The notes under the pieces are model-generated. The model was not told the DNA's origin, did not search any database, and worked only from the letters and a program-made list of their open reading frames with translations. The translations under genes were made by a program, and so were the position numbers. 64,000 bases of DNA from Crateriforma conspicua (lineage in GTDB: Bacteria > Planctomycetota > Planctomycetia > Pirellulales > Pirellulaceae), in NCBI RefSeq assembly GCF_007752935.1, contig NZ_CP036319.1, positions 6,366,501 to 6,430,500 on the forward strand, given 5' to 3'. This document shows positions 9,538-18,220 of this stretch, one piece after another; the stretch's first letter is position 1, and each line of letters starts with the position of its first letter.

Positions 9538-11244
9538 CTACCGTGGCAATCCGACCACTTGGTCGTCCTTGGATTCGGTGTCCTCGATATCCCCGGTACT
9601 GTCATGAACCTCGGCACCATCATGCACTGGTTCATGAACCGAATGGTCCTGGTGTCCTTCGGTCGGCGCATCCCGCCCGCTTGATGATTCGCCACGTCCC
9701 ACCGCGTTGTTTGAATCGATATCGCCCGAAACATCAAACAAGCCACGCAGAACCGCCTGTCCCACGGCCAGTCCCATCGACATCATCGCGGCCAAAACAA
9801 CCAATACGCCACGTGACGGTGTCGCTTTCTTCAGCGAAAGCGTTGCGGGCTGAATGATGCTGATCTCGCTGACCTTTTCGCGATCCAACTCGGCAACACG
9901 GCGGGCCCGATCACGGTTTTCGGCGGCACGCATATAGTCGGCTTCGGCCAACGATGCTTCCCAAGAAAGCTTGGCCAACGCCGCTTCGTCCTTATTCAAC
10001 GTCGCCAATTGCAGTTTCAGTTGTTGCTTGGATTCCAACAGCGTCTTCTTCTTGGATTGCAACCCCGACAAGCGCGACGTCGTCGTCCGCTTGGTCAATT
10101 CCAATTGCTGACGGATCGGATTCAAAGCGACACGCGTTTGCGGTCGTTCCCCGACCTCGGACGCGGCGATCTCGGTAGCCGAGTCCAATTGTTCTTTCAG
10201 CGCCCGCACCTTCGGATGATTCGATTTCAGTTTCGAAGTCAACTCTTTGTACTCGACCTCCAAACCGTACAGCGTCTGTCGCATCGAATCGCCGGTCGCC
10301 TTGGGGATCCCGCTGATGGTTTCCGATTCGATCTCGGCAGGCAGGACCGCGATCTCTTGATCCAGCTGGTCCAATTCGGATCGCAGGCTGGCGATTTCAC
10401 TTTCGGTCGACAACAGGTCGCGGTCCACTTGGCTGATCAACCCGACCAGCGATGACTTGGCGGCTTCGATTTCCACCACCCCCATCTCGGTCTTCGTTTC
10501 GGCCAAACGCGTTTTAGCATCGGCCGCCAACGCAAAGGCTTGTTCGGATTCCTGGTCAAAGAACTCCACCGAACCGTCCGATTGATGGGCTTCGACGTGA
10601 TAGACCTGATACTGCTGCATCACGGCATTCAAGACGTCCCGCGACAAGAACGGTGATTCACTGCGTACGCCCAAGTTGACCGTGTAGACGTCGGGCGCCG
10701 AATAGACGTCCAACATCGATTCCAACGTCTTGCACGCCTGTTCCATTTCCAGTTGCGCGGCAACCTGTTCCTCAGTCATTTCGCCGTCGCCCGATGGCGG
10801 CGACTTGGGCAATGAAGCCGCCACGGATTGCATCGCCGATTGAATCCATCGGCTTAACCGACTGTGCGGCTCCATCATCCGCTGGGCGCCGATTTCGCGA
10901 ACCACGCGTTCGGCCAACGCACGACTGCGAAGCATTTCCCGAACCGAATTCACTTGGCTGGCCCGCGATTCCTGAAGCGACACCGTCGGGGTCAATGAAG
11001 TGGTGGGGTCCAACGCAACCGATCCCCGTCCCAGACGAACCAACAGTTGCCCCTGAGAATCAAACTTGGCGGGCAACAACAGGATCACCACGATCGACGT
11101 CGCGAAAATCAAGAATGCTAAAGCCAAAATCGACGGCCAATACCGCAAACATGCCGCGATGAGGTCTCGCAAACCCAGCGGAGCAAATTGGTCGTAAGCT
11201 TGGTTTCGTCGCACCACCACACACCTGTCGATAAGTCCAGACAT
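9538..11244 (-). CDS. Wzz/GumC-type polysaccharide chain-length protein
   Basis: A 568-residue inner-membrane protein of the polysaccharide co-polymerase class. One transmembrane helix lies near residues 33-55, then a Wzz domain with the PAKFDSQGQLLVRLGR segment, a long periplasmic coiled-coil region (about residues 160-450), and a second helix near 480-500 preceded by the Pro-rich IIQPATLSLKKATPSRG motif typical of GNVR/Wzz proteins. The cytoplasmic tail is acidic and His-rich and lacks the Walker motifs of a fused BY-kinase. It would set chain length together with the Wzy-like protein. It heads a close run with two glycosyltransferases. Confidence 0.9.
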   Translation of the reverse strand: MSGLIDRCVVVRRNQAYDQFAPLGLRDLIAACLRYWPSILALAFLIFATSIVVILLLPAKFDSQGQLLVRLGRGSVALDPTTSLTPTVSLQESRASQVNSVREMLRSRALAERVVREIGAQRMMEPHSRLSRWIQSAMQSVAASLPKSPPSGDGEMTEEQVAAQLEMEQACKTLESMLDVYSAPDVYTVNLGVRSESPFLSRDVLNAVMQQYQVYHVEAHQSDGSVEFFDQESEQAFALAADAKTRLAETKTEMGVVEIEAAKSSLVGLISQVDRDLLSTESEIASLRSELDQLDQEIAVLPAEIESETISGIPKATGDSMRQTLYGLEVEYKELTSKLKSNHPKVRALKEQLDSATEIAASEVGERPQTRVALNPIRQQLELTKRTTTSRLSGLQSKKKTLLESKQQLKLQLATLNKDEAALAKLSWEASLAEADYMRAAENRDRARRVAELDREKVSEISIIQPATLSLKKATPSRGVLVVLAAMMSMGLAVGQAVLRGLFDVSGDIDSNNAVGRGESSSGRDAPTEGHQDHSVHEPVHDGAEVHDSTGDIEDTESKDDQVVGLPR

Positions 11245-11361
11245 TGCCCCTGCCCGATGACATCTCTCGTTTCTATCGGAAAATCGAGTGTAATTGATGC
11301 CGTTTCATTCGCGCAGATTCAATTCCTTAGGCGGCGCAGAAAACCCCGCTATCCCGCACAC

Positions 11362-11919
11362 TTAGTGAGGATCGACTCCGAAATCCCGCATCCATCGCTG
11401 AACCTCGTCTTCGTCCAAGTCCGTTTCGTCTGGTTTTGACGATAATTCCGAGGCTCGGCCTGGCCCGCTGTGATCGTTTTGATCCTGCCCTGCTTTGGCC
11501 AGCCCGACACGCCCATCCAACAGGCGATCAAACCAAGTCTGCGATTCGAAAGCGGTCGCCCCCTTTCGCCGAGCGGCGGTCTGAATCCGCCGATCCGATG
11601 ACACGACGGCCAAGCCCTTGGGGGAATGATGTGAAGCGATCAACTGTTCAATCAGATCATCCGCTTCGTCATGATCCACGGCAAAACGCACATCAATCCC
11701 TTGATGTTCAAACCGGTCCGGTCGGCCGGCCGGCGGTTGGCGAGCGTCAAACACCACGCAACAACGCCGCGCAATTTTCGCCGGCAAGAATTGCACCAGA
11801 CGATTCAACAAACCCATGCGTTCGTGGTGCAACCATGCCTCCGTCGATCCGCGTCCGGGCGCGGCTACCGGCGCGATGATGTTGTATCCGTCGATCAGAA
11901 GCTTGAGCGATTTGGCCAT
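11362..11919 (-). CDS. NYN-domain (YacP-like) putative ribonuclease
   Basis: A 185-residue protein with a PIN-like NYN domain. The opening LKLLIDGYNII provides the first catalytic Asp. A CCVVFDAR strand, a DHDEADDLIEQLI helix with further acidic residues, and LAVVSSDRRIQTAARRKGA complete the acidic cluster of YacP/Rae1-like nucleases. I start at the ATG at 11919, because the Asp motif is then 8 residues from the N-terminus as in the family. The C-terminal 45 residues are polar and acidic. Family members cut RNA, often near ribosomes; why it sits between the Wzx and Wzz genes is unclear and may be chance. Confidence 0.82.
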   Translation of the reverse strand: MAKSLKLLIDGYNIIAPVAAPGRGSTEAWLHHERMGLLNRLVQFLPAKIARRCCVVFDARQPPAGRPDRFEHQGIDVRFAVDHDEADDLIEQLIASHHSPKGLAVVSSDRRIQTAARRKGATAFESQTWFDRLLDGRVGLAKAGQDQNDHSGPGRASELSSKPDETDLDEDEVQRWMRDFGVDPH

Positions 11920-11979
11920 GGCATTTGTCCGTTCGCCCAAGCCTAGCAAGATCAGCCGACTTGCCAACGACGTTCCGTC

Positions 11980-13317
11980 TTAGGCGACCGACGCGGGATG
12001 CTGGCGGTGGACATCGGCATAAACGATCGCCGAGATCCAAACGAGACAGATGATCTGTCCCACCAACGCGGAAAACGCGATCGCCACGGCGCCCCATTGA
12101 TCGATCAACAACAGCGTCAGCGTGACCATGGCGACCGCCGCAACGACACGACAAAGAATGGATGCCAGCGGACGTCCACGTCCTTTGACGTAACTATCCA
12201 GTCCTTGCAAGATTCCTTTTAGTGCGGACACCGGCGCCAACCACCATGCGAACTGAATCGCGGGCGAAAACTCCTCACCATAGACCAGCCGGACCATCGG
12301 TCCGATCAGGATCAAAAACGGCACCAGCGTCGCAGCCTGCACTGCAAGCGAACTGCCCAGAATCCGATGGACGTCCGCCGTTTTCAGACGGCGATTCGAA
12401 TCCGCCCCGGCATTGAACAAAAACAAACCCAGCGTGTTGGGGATCACGGTCAGTGGATAGACCACCGGCACCATGGCGGCGTAATACCCCTGAGTCACCA
12501 AGGATGTCAGCCACATCACCAACAACAGATCCAAGCGTTCGAACAGATCCGTTGCCAGCATGGAAACCCCATAGGGCCGGCTTTCACGAACCAGCGATCG
12601 CACCGGCGGCGACGACGCGCCACGCAGCGGCTGGGGCACCCCAATGACACACACCACCATCGACAAAGCGGACGCCGCGACGAACATCCAGCATGCGACA
12701 CGCAGATCCACGCCGAACGTCAAAAACGCAGCCAGCAACAGACCAGGAAATGCCGCCGCCGACATGAAACGACGCCAGTTGTAAGCGCGAAAGTCGCCCG
12801 AACCGCGATCGACCGCGGTCATGATCAACATCACATGCTGGCCAACCATGCTGAGCGAACAGATCAACGCCAGCGGCATCAAGAATCGCTTCTCCCCTGG
12901 CAAACCGACCACGTTCAACAACACGACCACCGCCATCGTGGCGATTCCCGTGGTCATGCCCAATCGCAGCGCCGCCCGCCGCAGCGGGTTTTGATTCGCC
13001 GGGACCTGCTCGTTCCCCGCATCAGCGGCGTAACGACAGATCACTTCCAGACCACCGAACAGTCCGACATACAGCAGCATTTGGACATACAAGACACAGG
13101 TCGCGTATTGGCCACGCCCCTCGGGCCCCAACAACCGCGCCAGCAAGATGCCCTGGCCCAGCTGAAGCGCGACGACCGCAAACGCAAAACCCACCGTCCA
13201 TACGAACGTGCTGCGTTGACGGACCTGATCCCAAGCGGCGCGAATCTTCCCCGGACGTTCCGGCGGCGGATCCACGGGCAAATCGGCGGGGTTCGAAAGG
13301 GTCGTATCGGTGGTCAT
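11980..13317 (-). CDS. Wzx-type polysaccharide flippase
   Basis: A 445-residue integral membrane protein with about 12 hydrophobic segments and a 30-residue cytoplasmic N-terminus. The ILLARLLGPEGRGQYAT segment early in the protein is the typical first motif of the polysaccharide-biosynthesis (MOP superfamily) exporters. It would move lipid-linked repeat units across the inner membrane for Wzy-dependent polymerisation. It follows the FHA gene by 16 bases and precedes the NYN gene by 60, so it belongs to the kinase-FHA-flippase run on the minus strand. Substrate unknown. Confidence 0.87.
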   Translation of the reverse strand: MTTDTTLSNPADLPVDPPPERPGKIRAAWDQVRQRSTFVWTVGFAFAVVALQLGQGILLARLLGPEGRGQYATCVLYVQMLLYVGLFGGLEVICRYAADAGNEQVPANQNPLRRAALRLGMTTGIATMAVVVLLNVVGLPGEKRFLMPLALICSLSMVGQHVMLIMTAVDRGSGDFRAYNWRRFMSAAAFPGLLLAAFLTFGVDLRVACWMFVAASALSMVVCVIGVPQPLRGASSPPVRSLVRESRPYGVSMLATDLFERLDLLLVMWLTSLVTQGYYAAMVPVVYPLTVIPNTLGLFLFNAGADSNRRLKTADVHRILGSSLAVQAATLVPFLILIGPMVRLVYGEEFSPAIQFAWWLAPVSALKGILQGLDSYVKGRGRPLASILCRVVAAVAMVTLTLLLIDQWGAVAIAFSALVGQIICLVWISAIVYADVHRQHPASVA

Positions 13318-13333
13318 CGTGGGGCGAGTATAG

Positions 13334-14206
13334 TCAGTCGATCCCGTCGATCACCTGCAAGTCGGGTGGGCTTTGGAATTGCACGATCTGATAGATCACC
13401 AATGCCACGACAAGTATGGCCAAAACGATGGCGCCGACCATCTTGGCCGTTTCAACCCAATCGGTGTCTGCCTTGGACGCCCGACGTTTTTTTGACCCTG
13501 CGAACGGTGATTCCGATGGCTTGCGGTCGGGCGACCGCGACGCTGCGGACGGGCGGCCGGTCGGTTCTTTCACCGCCGTATCGCTTTGACCGATCGACAC
13601 GTCCATCGAATCGGAATCGTCCCAATCGACGTCGACCGAATCGATGTCCAAGGATCGTTCATCGCCGTCATCGGACGCCGCTTCTTCACCGGCCGCGACA
13701 CGGCTTCGAATGTTTTCGTATCGCCTCTCTCGATCCGCATCGTCCTGTTTCTCCAGAAACGCGGCGATGTCGAACTCTTGCCACGCTTCGCCTTGGATCA
13801 TCGTGGGCGTATCGGCGGGTCCGTCCCCCGAGTCATCATCCGCCGGCGTCCCGGTCGCGGGTGTTCCAGTCGCACGAGTTCCGCTTGCGGGCGTGGTCGC
13901 GGCCACGGCCAGATCGAAAGCGACCTTGCCGCAACGCAGCTGGTCCCCGTCGCTTAGCTGGGTCCACTGCAGCGGCGGCAATTTCTCGTTGTTCAGCCGA
14001 GTTCCGCTGGTGCTGTTCAGATCCAACACGCGGACGCTTTCGGCACCATGATGAATCAGGCAATGCCGCCGGCTGACCGATTTGCTTTTCGGCCGAATCT
14101 GGCACTCGGCATGGCGGCCGATCATGTAGTAGCCGTGAGCAATGTCTGCAGTCAGACCGGCCCGGCTACCCTGTGCCAGAATCAGTTGCACGAACATGAC
14201 GGGCAA
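13334..14206 (-). CDS. FHA-domain membrane protein
   Basis: A 290-residue protein with an N-terminal forkhead-associated domain (about residues 5-95) that should bind phosphothreonine. The key residues are present: MIGRHAEC, SVSRRHC and NSTSGTRLNN. A low-complexity linker with a five-residue Thr-Pro/Arg-Ala-x-Gly repeat and an acidic stretch rich in Asp/Ser follows, then one C-terminal transmembrane helix (about 255-277) with a short tail. It lies 18 bases downstream of a Ser/Thr kinase gene, its likely partner, and 16 bases upstream of the flippase gene. A kinase-reader pair acting on exopolysaccharide export is a reasonable but untested reading. Confidence 0.86.
   Translation of the reverse strand: MPVMFVQLILAQGSRAGLTADIAHGYYMIGRHAECQIRPKSKSVSRRHCLIHHGAESVRVLDLNSTSGTRLNNEKLPPLQWTQLSDGDQLRCGKVAFDLAVAATTPASGTRATGTPATGTPADDDSGDGPADTPTMIQGEAWQEFDIAAFLEKQDDADRERRYENIRSRVAAGEEAASDDGDERSLDIDSVDVDWDDSDSMDVSIGQSDTAVKEPTGRPSAASRSPDRKPSESPFAGSKKRRASKADTDWVETAKMVGAIVLAILVVALVIYQIVQFQSPPDLQVIDGID
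13845..13889 (-). repeat. Three 15-bp coding repeats in the FHA linker
   Basis: Three imperfect 15-base units (13845-13859, 13860-13874, 13875-13889) encode the repeated Thr-Pro/Arg-Ala-Thr/Ser-Gly pattern in the linker of the FHA protein. Units differ at several bases, so the repeat is not very recent. Such linkers can vary in length between strains. Confidence 0.6.
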
Positions 14207-14224
14207 GACCCAAGCGTATGAAGG

Positions 14225-15757
14225 CTATTCGTCGACGATGATCAGGGTGCCGTCCTTGCTGTCGAACTGCTTCAACCGCGGCCTGGATTGCTCCAAAGGA
14301 CGAGAAAACGTGTAAGCCATCATGCCTAAAACGGCCACCAACGCCAAGGCGGCGAAAGCCAAACCGATCCCCAGCAAGACCTGCTGACTGTTGCCGCCGC
14401 CATCGGATGCCGGTTTTCCGCCCGCCGTACGACCGGCCGCACGTGGCGGCGGCGGCGGCGAAGCATGCCCCAACGGCCCCATCGAATCAACGGCGGACGC
14501 AGCCCCGGGAGCCGGCAAATCGGGCAGATCCGAAAAATCAAACCCGTCCAACGATTCGGTGGGATCGCCACTGAGGCCGCTTTCGTCGCCACCGCTGGAG
14601 GAGATGGAACTTTCCTCGAAAACCGTCTGCTGTCCCGACACGGCCATGGATGTGGTGTCATCGGGGTGTGCAAACGAACGCAGCGATCCCGTTTGATCCG
14701 TCATGGGAACCCCACGGATCTGCTTCAGCTGGACCAACAAGTCGGACATCGACGGCGGTCGATCCGAAGGCCGCTTGGCCATCATCCGCTTGATCAAATC
14801 GGCAACCGCGGCCGGACAATCATCACGCACCGACCGTACATCGGGCACCGGCGCAGTTTGGTGTTTCGCCAACCGCTGCTGTAACGAGCTGCCGCTGAAC
14901 GGCGGACGGCCGGTCAGCAGGAAATAGAACGTGCATCCCAGCGAATAGATATCGGCCCGCGAATCGATGCTGCGGCTGTCGATCGCTTGTTCCGGTGCCA
15001 CGTAATCGGCGGTCCCGGTCAGACGTTTGGACGATTTGCCGCCGTCATCGAAATTAAAACCAATGCGTGCCAGCCCCATGTCACTGACTTTGACAACGCC
15101 GTCACGCCCCAGCATCAAATTGGATGGTTTGATGTCACGGTGAATGATGCCCCGGGCGTGAGCATGCGAAAGGCCTTCGGCCGCTTGGCGAACCGCGTCA
15201 ATCGCGGTGGCGACGGGCATCACCCCGTCACGGGCGACTGCCTGCTGCAAATCGGCACCGTCAACATATTCCATGACGATATAAACTTTGCCGCCGGCTT
15301 CCGCACAATCGTACGCACGCACAATGTTCGGATGATCCAGCTGGGCCGATGCACGTGCCTCGTCTTTGAAACGCTGGATTCGACGTTCATCGGCCAACTG
15401 CTCGGACGGCAAAATCTTCAGCGCCATCAGACGCTTCATGATTTGGTGTTCCCCCAGAAACACCATCCCCATGCCGCCACGGCCCAACGGTCGCAGCAAC
15501 CGGTAACTGCCCAGATAGAAGCCCTTGCTTTTACCGGCCAGCACCTTCTGTGATTGCCAGTCGGTCAAAATCCCGGCCGCCACCAGACCCTCGGCCAAGC
15601 TTTCCGGGGTCAACGTGGTCTGATCGGCCAGCAACGATGCCACGACCTTCTTGACGTCGTCCAACTCCACCAGCCCACCGGCCATCGCACGCCGGACGAA
15701 TCCGCGCGAAGCGTCATCTAGCAGGGTGGGATTCGGGGTCGATGGTTGACCAGACAT
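14225..15757 (-). CDS. Membrane-anchored Ser/Thr protein kinase
   Basis: A 510-residue kinase with an N-terminal helical region of about 75 residues, a Hanks-type domain (about residues 84-345) and a C-terminal transmembrane helix near 470-493 with a short extracytoplasmic tail. Catalytic motifs are intact: P-loop LGRGGMGMVF, MALKIL lysine, HRDIKPSNLML, and GTADYVAPEQ in the activation loop. The magnesium loop reads DMG instead of DFG, a common variation in planctomycete kinases. A Gly/Pro/Ser-rich juxtamembrane linker includes a short polyproline run. It probably forms an operon with the FHA protein 18 bases downstream, and may phosphorylate Thr sites that the FHA domain reads. Confidence 0.92.
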   Translation of the reverse strand: MSGQPSTPNPTLLDDASRGFVRRAMAGGLVELDDVKKVVASLLADQTTLTPESLAEGLVAAGILTDWQSQKVLAGKSKGFYLGSYRLLRPLGRGGMGMVFLGEHQIMKRLMALKILPSEQLADERRIQRFKDEARASAQLDHPNIVRAYDCAEAGGKVYIVMEYVDGADLQQAVARDGVMPVATAIDAVRQAAEGLSHAHARGIIHRDIKPSNLMLGRDGVVKVSDMGLARIGFNFDDGGKSSKRLTGTADYVAPEQAIDSRSIDSRADIYSLGCTFYFLLTGRPPFSGSSLQQRLAKHQTAPVPDVRSVRDDCPAAVADLIKRMMAKRPSDRPPSMSDLLVQLKQIRGVPMTDQTGSLRSFAHPDDTTSMAVSGQQTVFEESSISSSGGDESGLSGDPTESLDGFDFSDLPDLPAPGAASAVDSMGPLGHASPPPPPRAAGRTAGGKPASDGGGNSQQVLLGIGLAFAALALVAVLGMMAYTFSRPLEQSRPRLKQFDSKDGTLIIVDE

Positions 15758-15928
15758 GAAGTCGCCGAGACGTGTGATTCGTGGGCCCGCAACTCACGGG
15801 AACCTCATAGTGTAATGCCTTGCCCTCGATGATCGTCCCCCTTAAGCCCGCGTCACGAGGTGCTTTACGGCCTTCTCAATGAAGTTTGAATGAAGGTCGC
15901 CGTTTTTGATGGAAAAACGAAATCTTCC

Positions 15929-16753
15929 TCAGCCGGAGGGTGCACTTTGATGCCCGTGGGACGCCTCGATCGCCCCCGGGTCGTTTGGACCGTACCAGAC
16001 CGACTTCAAGAACAAACCGTTCGGCGGAGCGGTGGGACCGGCCAGTTCACGCTTTTTTTCAGCCAACAATTCCGTCACCCAGCACGGCGGATGCTTGCCC
16101 AGCCCCACATAGATCAGCGTCCCCACAATATTGCGGACCATGTTGTACAAAAACCCATCGGCCTGAACCTCGATCGCCAAACGCGATTCGCCCCACGGCC
16201 CGTCGGGCAACGGGATGATGTCACACGCGGTCACGTGACGGACCGTGGTGGTTCGCGGGGCCCCGGCCGATTGAAAGCACGCAAAATCCTTGCGCCCGAC
16301 GATCAACTGGGCCGCTTCGGCCATGGCATCCAAGTCGACCCGTTTTCGCAGCCGATACCAGTACCGGTGTTCCAGCGGATTGCGGTTGCCGCCGTTTTGC
16401 AATTGGTACCGATACCGCTTGCTGACCGAATCACGAATCGCATGGAAATCGTCCGGCGCGTCGACCGCATCGGTGACCAAGATCGAATCCGGCAGGGCCA
16501 CATTGATCGCCGTGGCCAGTTTTTGGGCCGGCGCATTCCATCGCGGCATCGTACAGCTGGCGACCTGGGCGATCGCGTGAACGCCGGCATCGGTCCGCCC
16601 GCTGCCGACGACATGAACACGCGCGCCGGCCAACTTCGCGACCGACCGTTCCAACCAACCCTGGATCGTCATGCGACCGGGTTGAATTTGCCAGCCGCTG
16701 AAATCGGTGCCGTCATAGGCGACGGTCAACTTGAACGTTCGTGGCGACGTCAT
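15929..16753 (-). CDS. truA: tRNA pseudouridine synthase A
   Basis: A 274-residue enzyme that converts uridines 38-40 of the tRNA anticodon stem to pseudouridine. It opens with FKLTVAYDGTDFSGWQIQPG, contains the catalytic aspartate in GSGRTDAGVHA, and has the later RHVTACDI and FLYNMVRNIVGTLIYVG segments typical of TruA. I chose the ATG at 16753, giving the usual N-terminus; ten further residues are possible if the ATG at 16783 is used. It starts 40 bases after the end of asd on the same strand, so co-transcription is likely although the functions are unrelated. Confidence 0.95.
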   Translation of the reverse strand: MTSPRTFKLTVAYDGTDFSGWQIQPGRMTIQGWLERSVAKLAGARVHVVGSGRTDAGVHAIAQVASCTMPRWNAPAQKLATAINVALPDSILVTDAVDAPDDFHAIRDSVSKRYRYQLQNGGNRNPLEHRYWYRLRKRVDLDAMAEAAQLIVGRKDFACFQSAGAPRTTTVRHVTACDIIPLPDGPWGESRLAIEVQADGFLYNMVRNIVGTLIYVGLGKHPPCWVTELLAEKKRELAGPTAPPNGLFLKSVWYGPNDPGAIEASHGHQSAPSG

Positions 16754-16793
16754 GTAACCCATTCGGCCGTCGGCCGCGGACAAGCCACCCTGA

Positions 16794-17813
16794 TCACGAC
16801 GATGCGGCCGCCAGTTTCTGAATCAACAATTCAGCAATCTGCACGGCGTTGGTCGCAGCACCCTTTCGCAAGTTGTCGCTGACACACCAGAACGCCAGAC
16901 CATTGGGCGAACTGAGATCCTTGCGAACGCGGCCGACGAATACATCGTCCTTGCCCTCACAATCCTGTGGCATCGGATACTGCTTGTTGTCCAAGTCATC
17001 GACCAACGTCACGCCGGGTGCCGCCGCAAACAATTCTCGCGCCTTGTCGACGGAAATCGGGTCGGCGGTTTCCACCAGGATTGATTCGCTGTGGCCGATC
17101 GTGACCGGGACGCGCACACAGGTGGGACAAACAACAATATCGTCGTCGCCCATAATTTTGCGTGTCTCGTACACCATCTTCATTTCTTCACTGGTGTACC
17201 CCGCTTCCTTTTCCGATCCGATTTGTGGAATCAAGTTGAACGCGATCGGATACTGAAACGTCTTGGCCGGATGCGTCTTGCCGGTCAGGGCGCTGCGGGT
17301 GCTGTCGTACAGTTCTTCGTTTCCGGCCAAGCCGGCGCCACTGGTCGCCTGATACGTGCTAACGACAACGCGACGCACCGGGCAGTGGCGGTGCAGCGCC
17401 GCCAGTGCAACCACCATCTGGGTTGTGCTGCAGTTGGGACTGGCAATGATTCCCTGATGGTCATGAATCGCTTCCGGATTGACTTCGGGGATGACCAAAG
17501 GAACCTTGGGATCCATCCGCCAATAACCGCTTTCGTCGACGACCACCGCGCCGGCGTCGGTCGCCCACGAAGCAAATTCCGCAGACACTTCATCCGGCGT
17601 GCTGGCGACCACGATGTCGATCCCCTGAAACGCATCGGGTTCCAGCAATTGGACCTTCAACGTTTCGTCCGCAAACCGGACCTCTTTGCCGACGCTGCGC
17701 TGGGACGCCAACAGCTTCAAGCGATTGATGGGCAGTTTGCGAAGGGCCAACTGTTCCAAAACGATCCGGCCGACGGCACCGGTGGCACCGACGACGGCTA
17801 AGTTGACTGACAA
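16794..17813 (-). CDS. asd: Aspartate-semialdehyde dehydrogenase
   Basis: A 339-residue NADPH-dependent enzyme that reduces aspartyl phosphate to aspartate semialdehyde, the branch point to lysine, diaminopimelate, methionine and threonine. The N-terminal NLAVVGATGAVGRIVLEQL is the nucleotide-binding loop; ASPNCSTTQMV holds the catalytic Cys, and the later RVPVTIGHSES segment holds the catalytic His. Length and motifs fit the short bacterial Asd type. It precedes truA by 40 bases. The upstream 400 bases lack an obvious leader peptide or lysine-riboswitch-like structure. Confidence 0.95.
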   Translation of the reverse strand: MSVNLAVVGATGAVGRIVLEQLALRKLPINRLKLLASQRSVGKEVRFADETLKVQLLEPDAFQGIDIVVASTPDEVSAEFASWATDAGAVVVDESGYWRMDPKVPLVIPEVNPEAIHDHQGIIASPNCSTTQMVVALAALHRHCPVRRVVVSTYQATSGAGLAGNEELYDSTRSALTGKTHPAKTFQYPIAFNLIPQIGSEKEAGYTSEEMKMVYETRKIMGDDDIVVCPTCVRVPVTIGHSESILVETADPISVDKARELFAAAPGVTLVDDLDNKQYPMPQDCEGKDDVFVGRVRKDLSSPNGLAFWCVSDNLRKGAATNAVQIAELLIQKLAAASS

Positions 17814-18220
17814 CGTCGTGATCCTTTGAATTGCAGGATGAAGGTGAATTGGACGGTATGCATCAGGTGTGGCCCGAATCGACGGGGCAACACGATGGAT
17901 GTCGCGAAACAGACAGAATGAAACGGACGCCCACCCTCAGGTTCGGCCCGTCATCGCCGCCGCCCGGTTCGTCCCGATGGCCCGTCGACGCGGCGACATC
18001 CATCATCCTGATCGGTCGTCAAGCGTCCGCAAGCGGCATCCGAATTTCCCCAGAAAACCGCCGTCCGGGGAAAGAAAACATCCGCCTGGATCTTGGTTTC
18101 GTCAATAACCGGCGCACGAAAAGACCCTTCGGGGCGACACAAAATCGCCGGGAAGGGTCGTCGTTTCAGCCGTACGCGCCCGGGTTCCAGCTGCGGGCGT
18201 TGGGCTCGCAAAAGCCTCGA
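17814..18220 (-). other. Intergenic region between asd and the SUMF1-fold gene
   Basis: A 407-base interval. Long frames through it encode compositionally odd, Arg/Pro/Ser-rich peptides and look non-coding. It should contain the asd promoter on the minus strand, which I cannot place with confidence, and it holds a strong hairpin at 18123-18159 described separately. Confidence 0.5.
18119..18159 (-). terminator. Putative rho-independent terminator of the SUMF1-fold gene
   Basis: Inverted repeat GACCCTTC (18123-18130) and GAAGGGTC (18152-18159), with a further GCGA/TCGC pairing inside and a loop rich in A. On the minus strand the stem is followed directly by TTTT, fitting a terminator 60 bases after the gene that ends at 18221. 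Confidence 0.6.

Noticed and set aside
12367-14076. A 569-codon plus-strand frame opposite wzx and the FHA gene
   Set aside because: Very Arg/His-rich, crosses two well-supported minus-strand genes, no motif.
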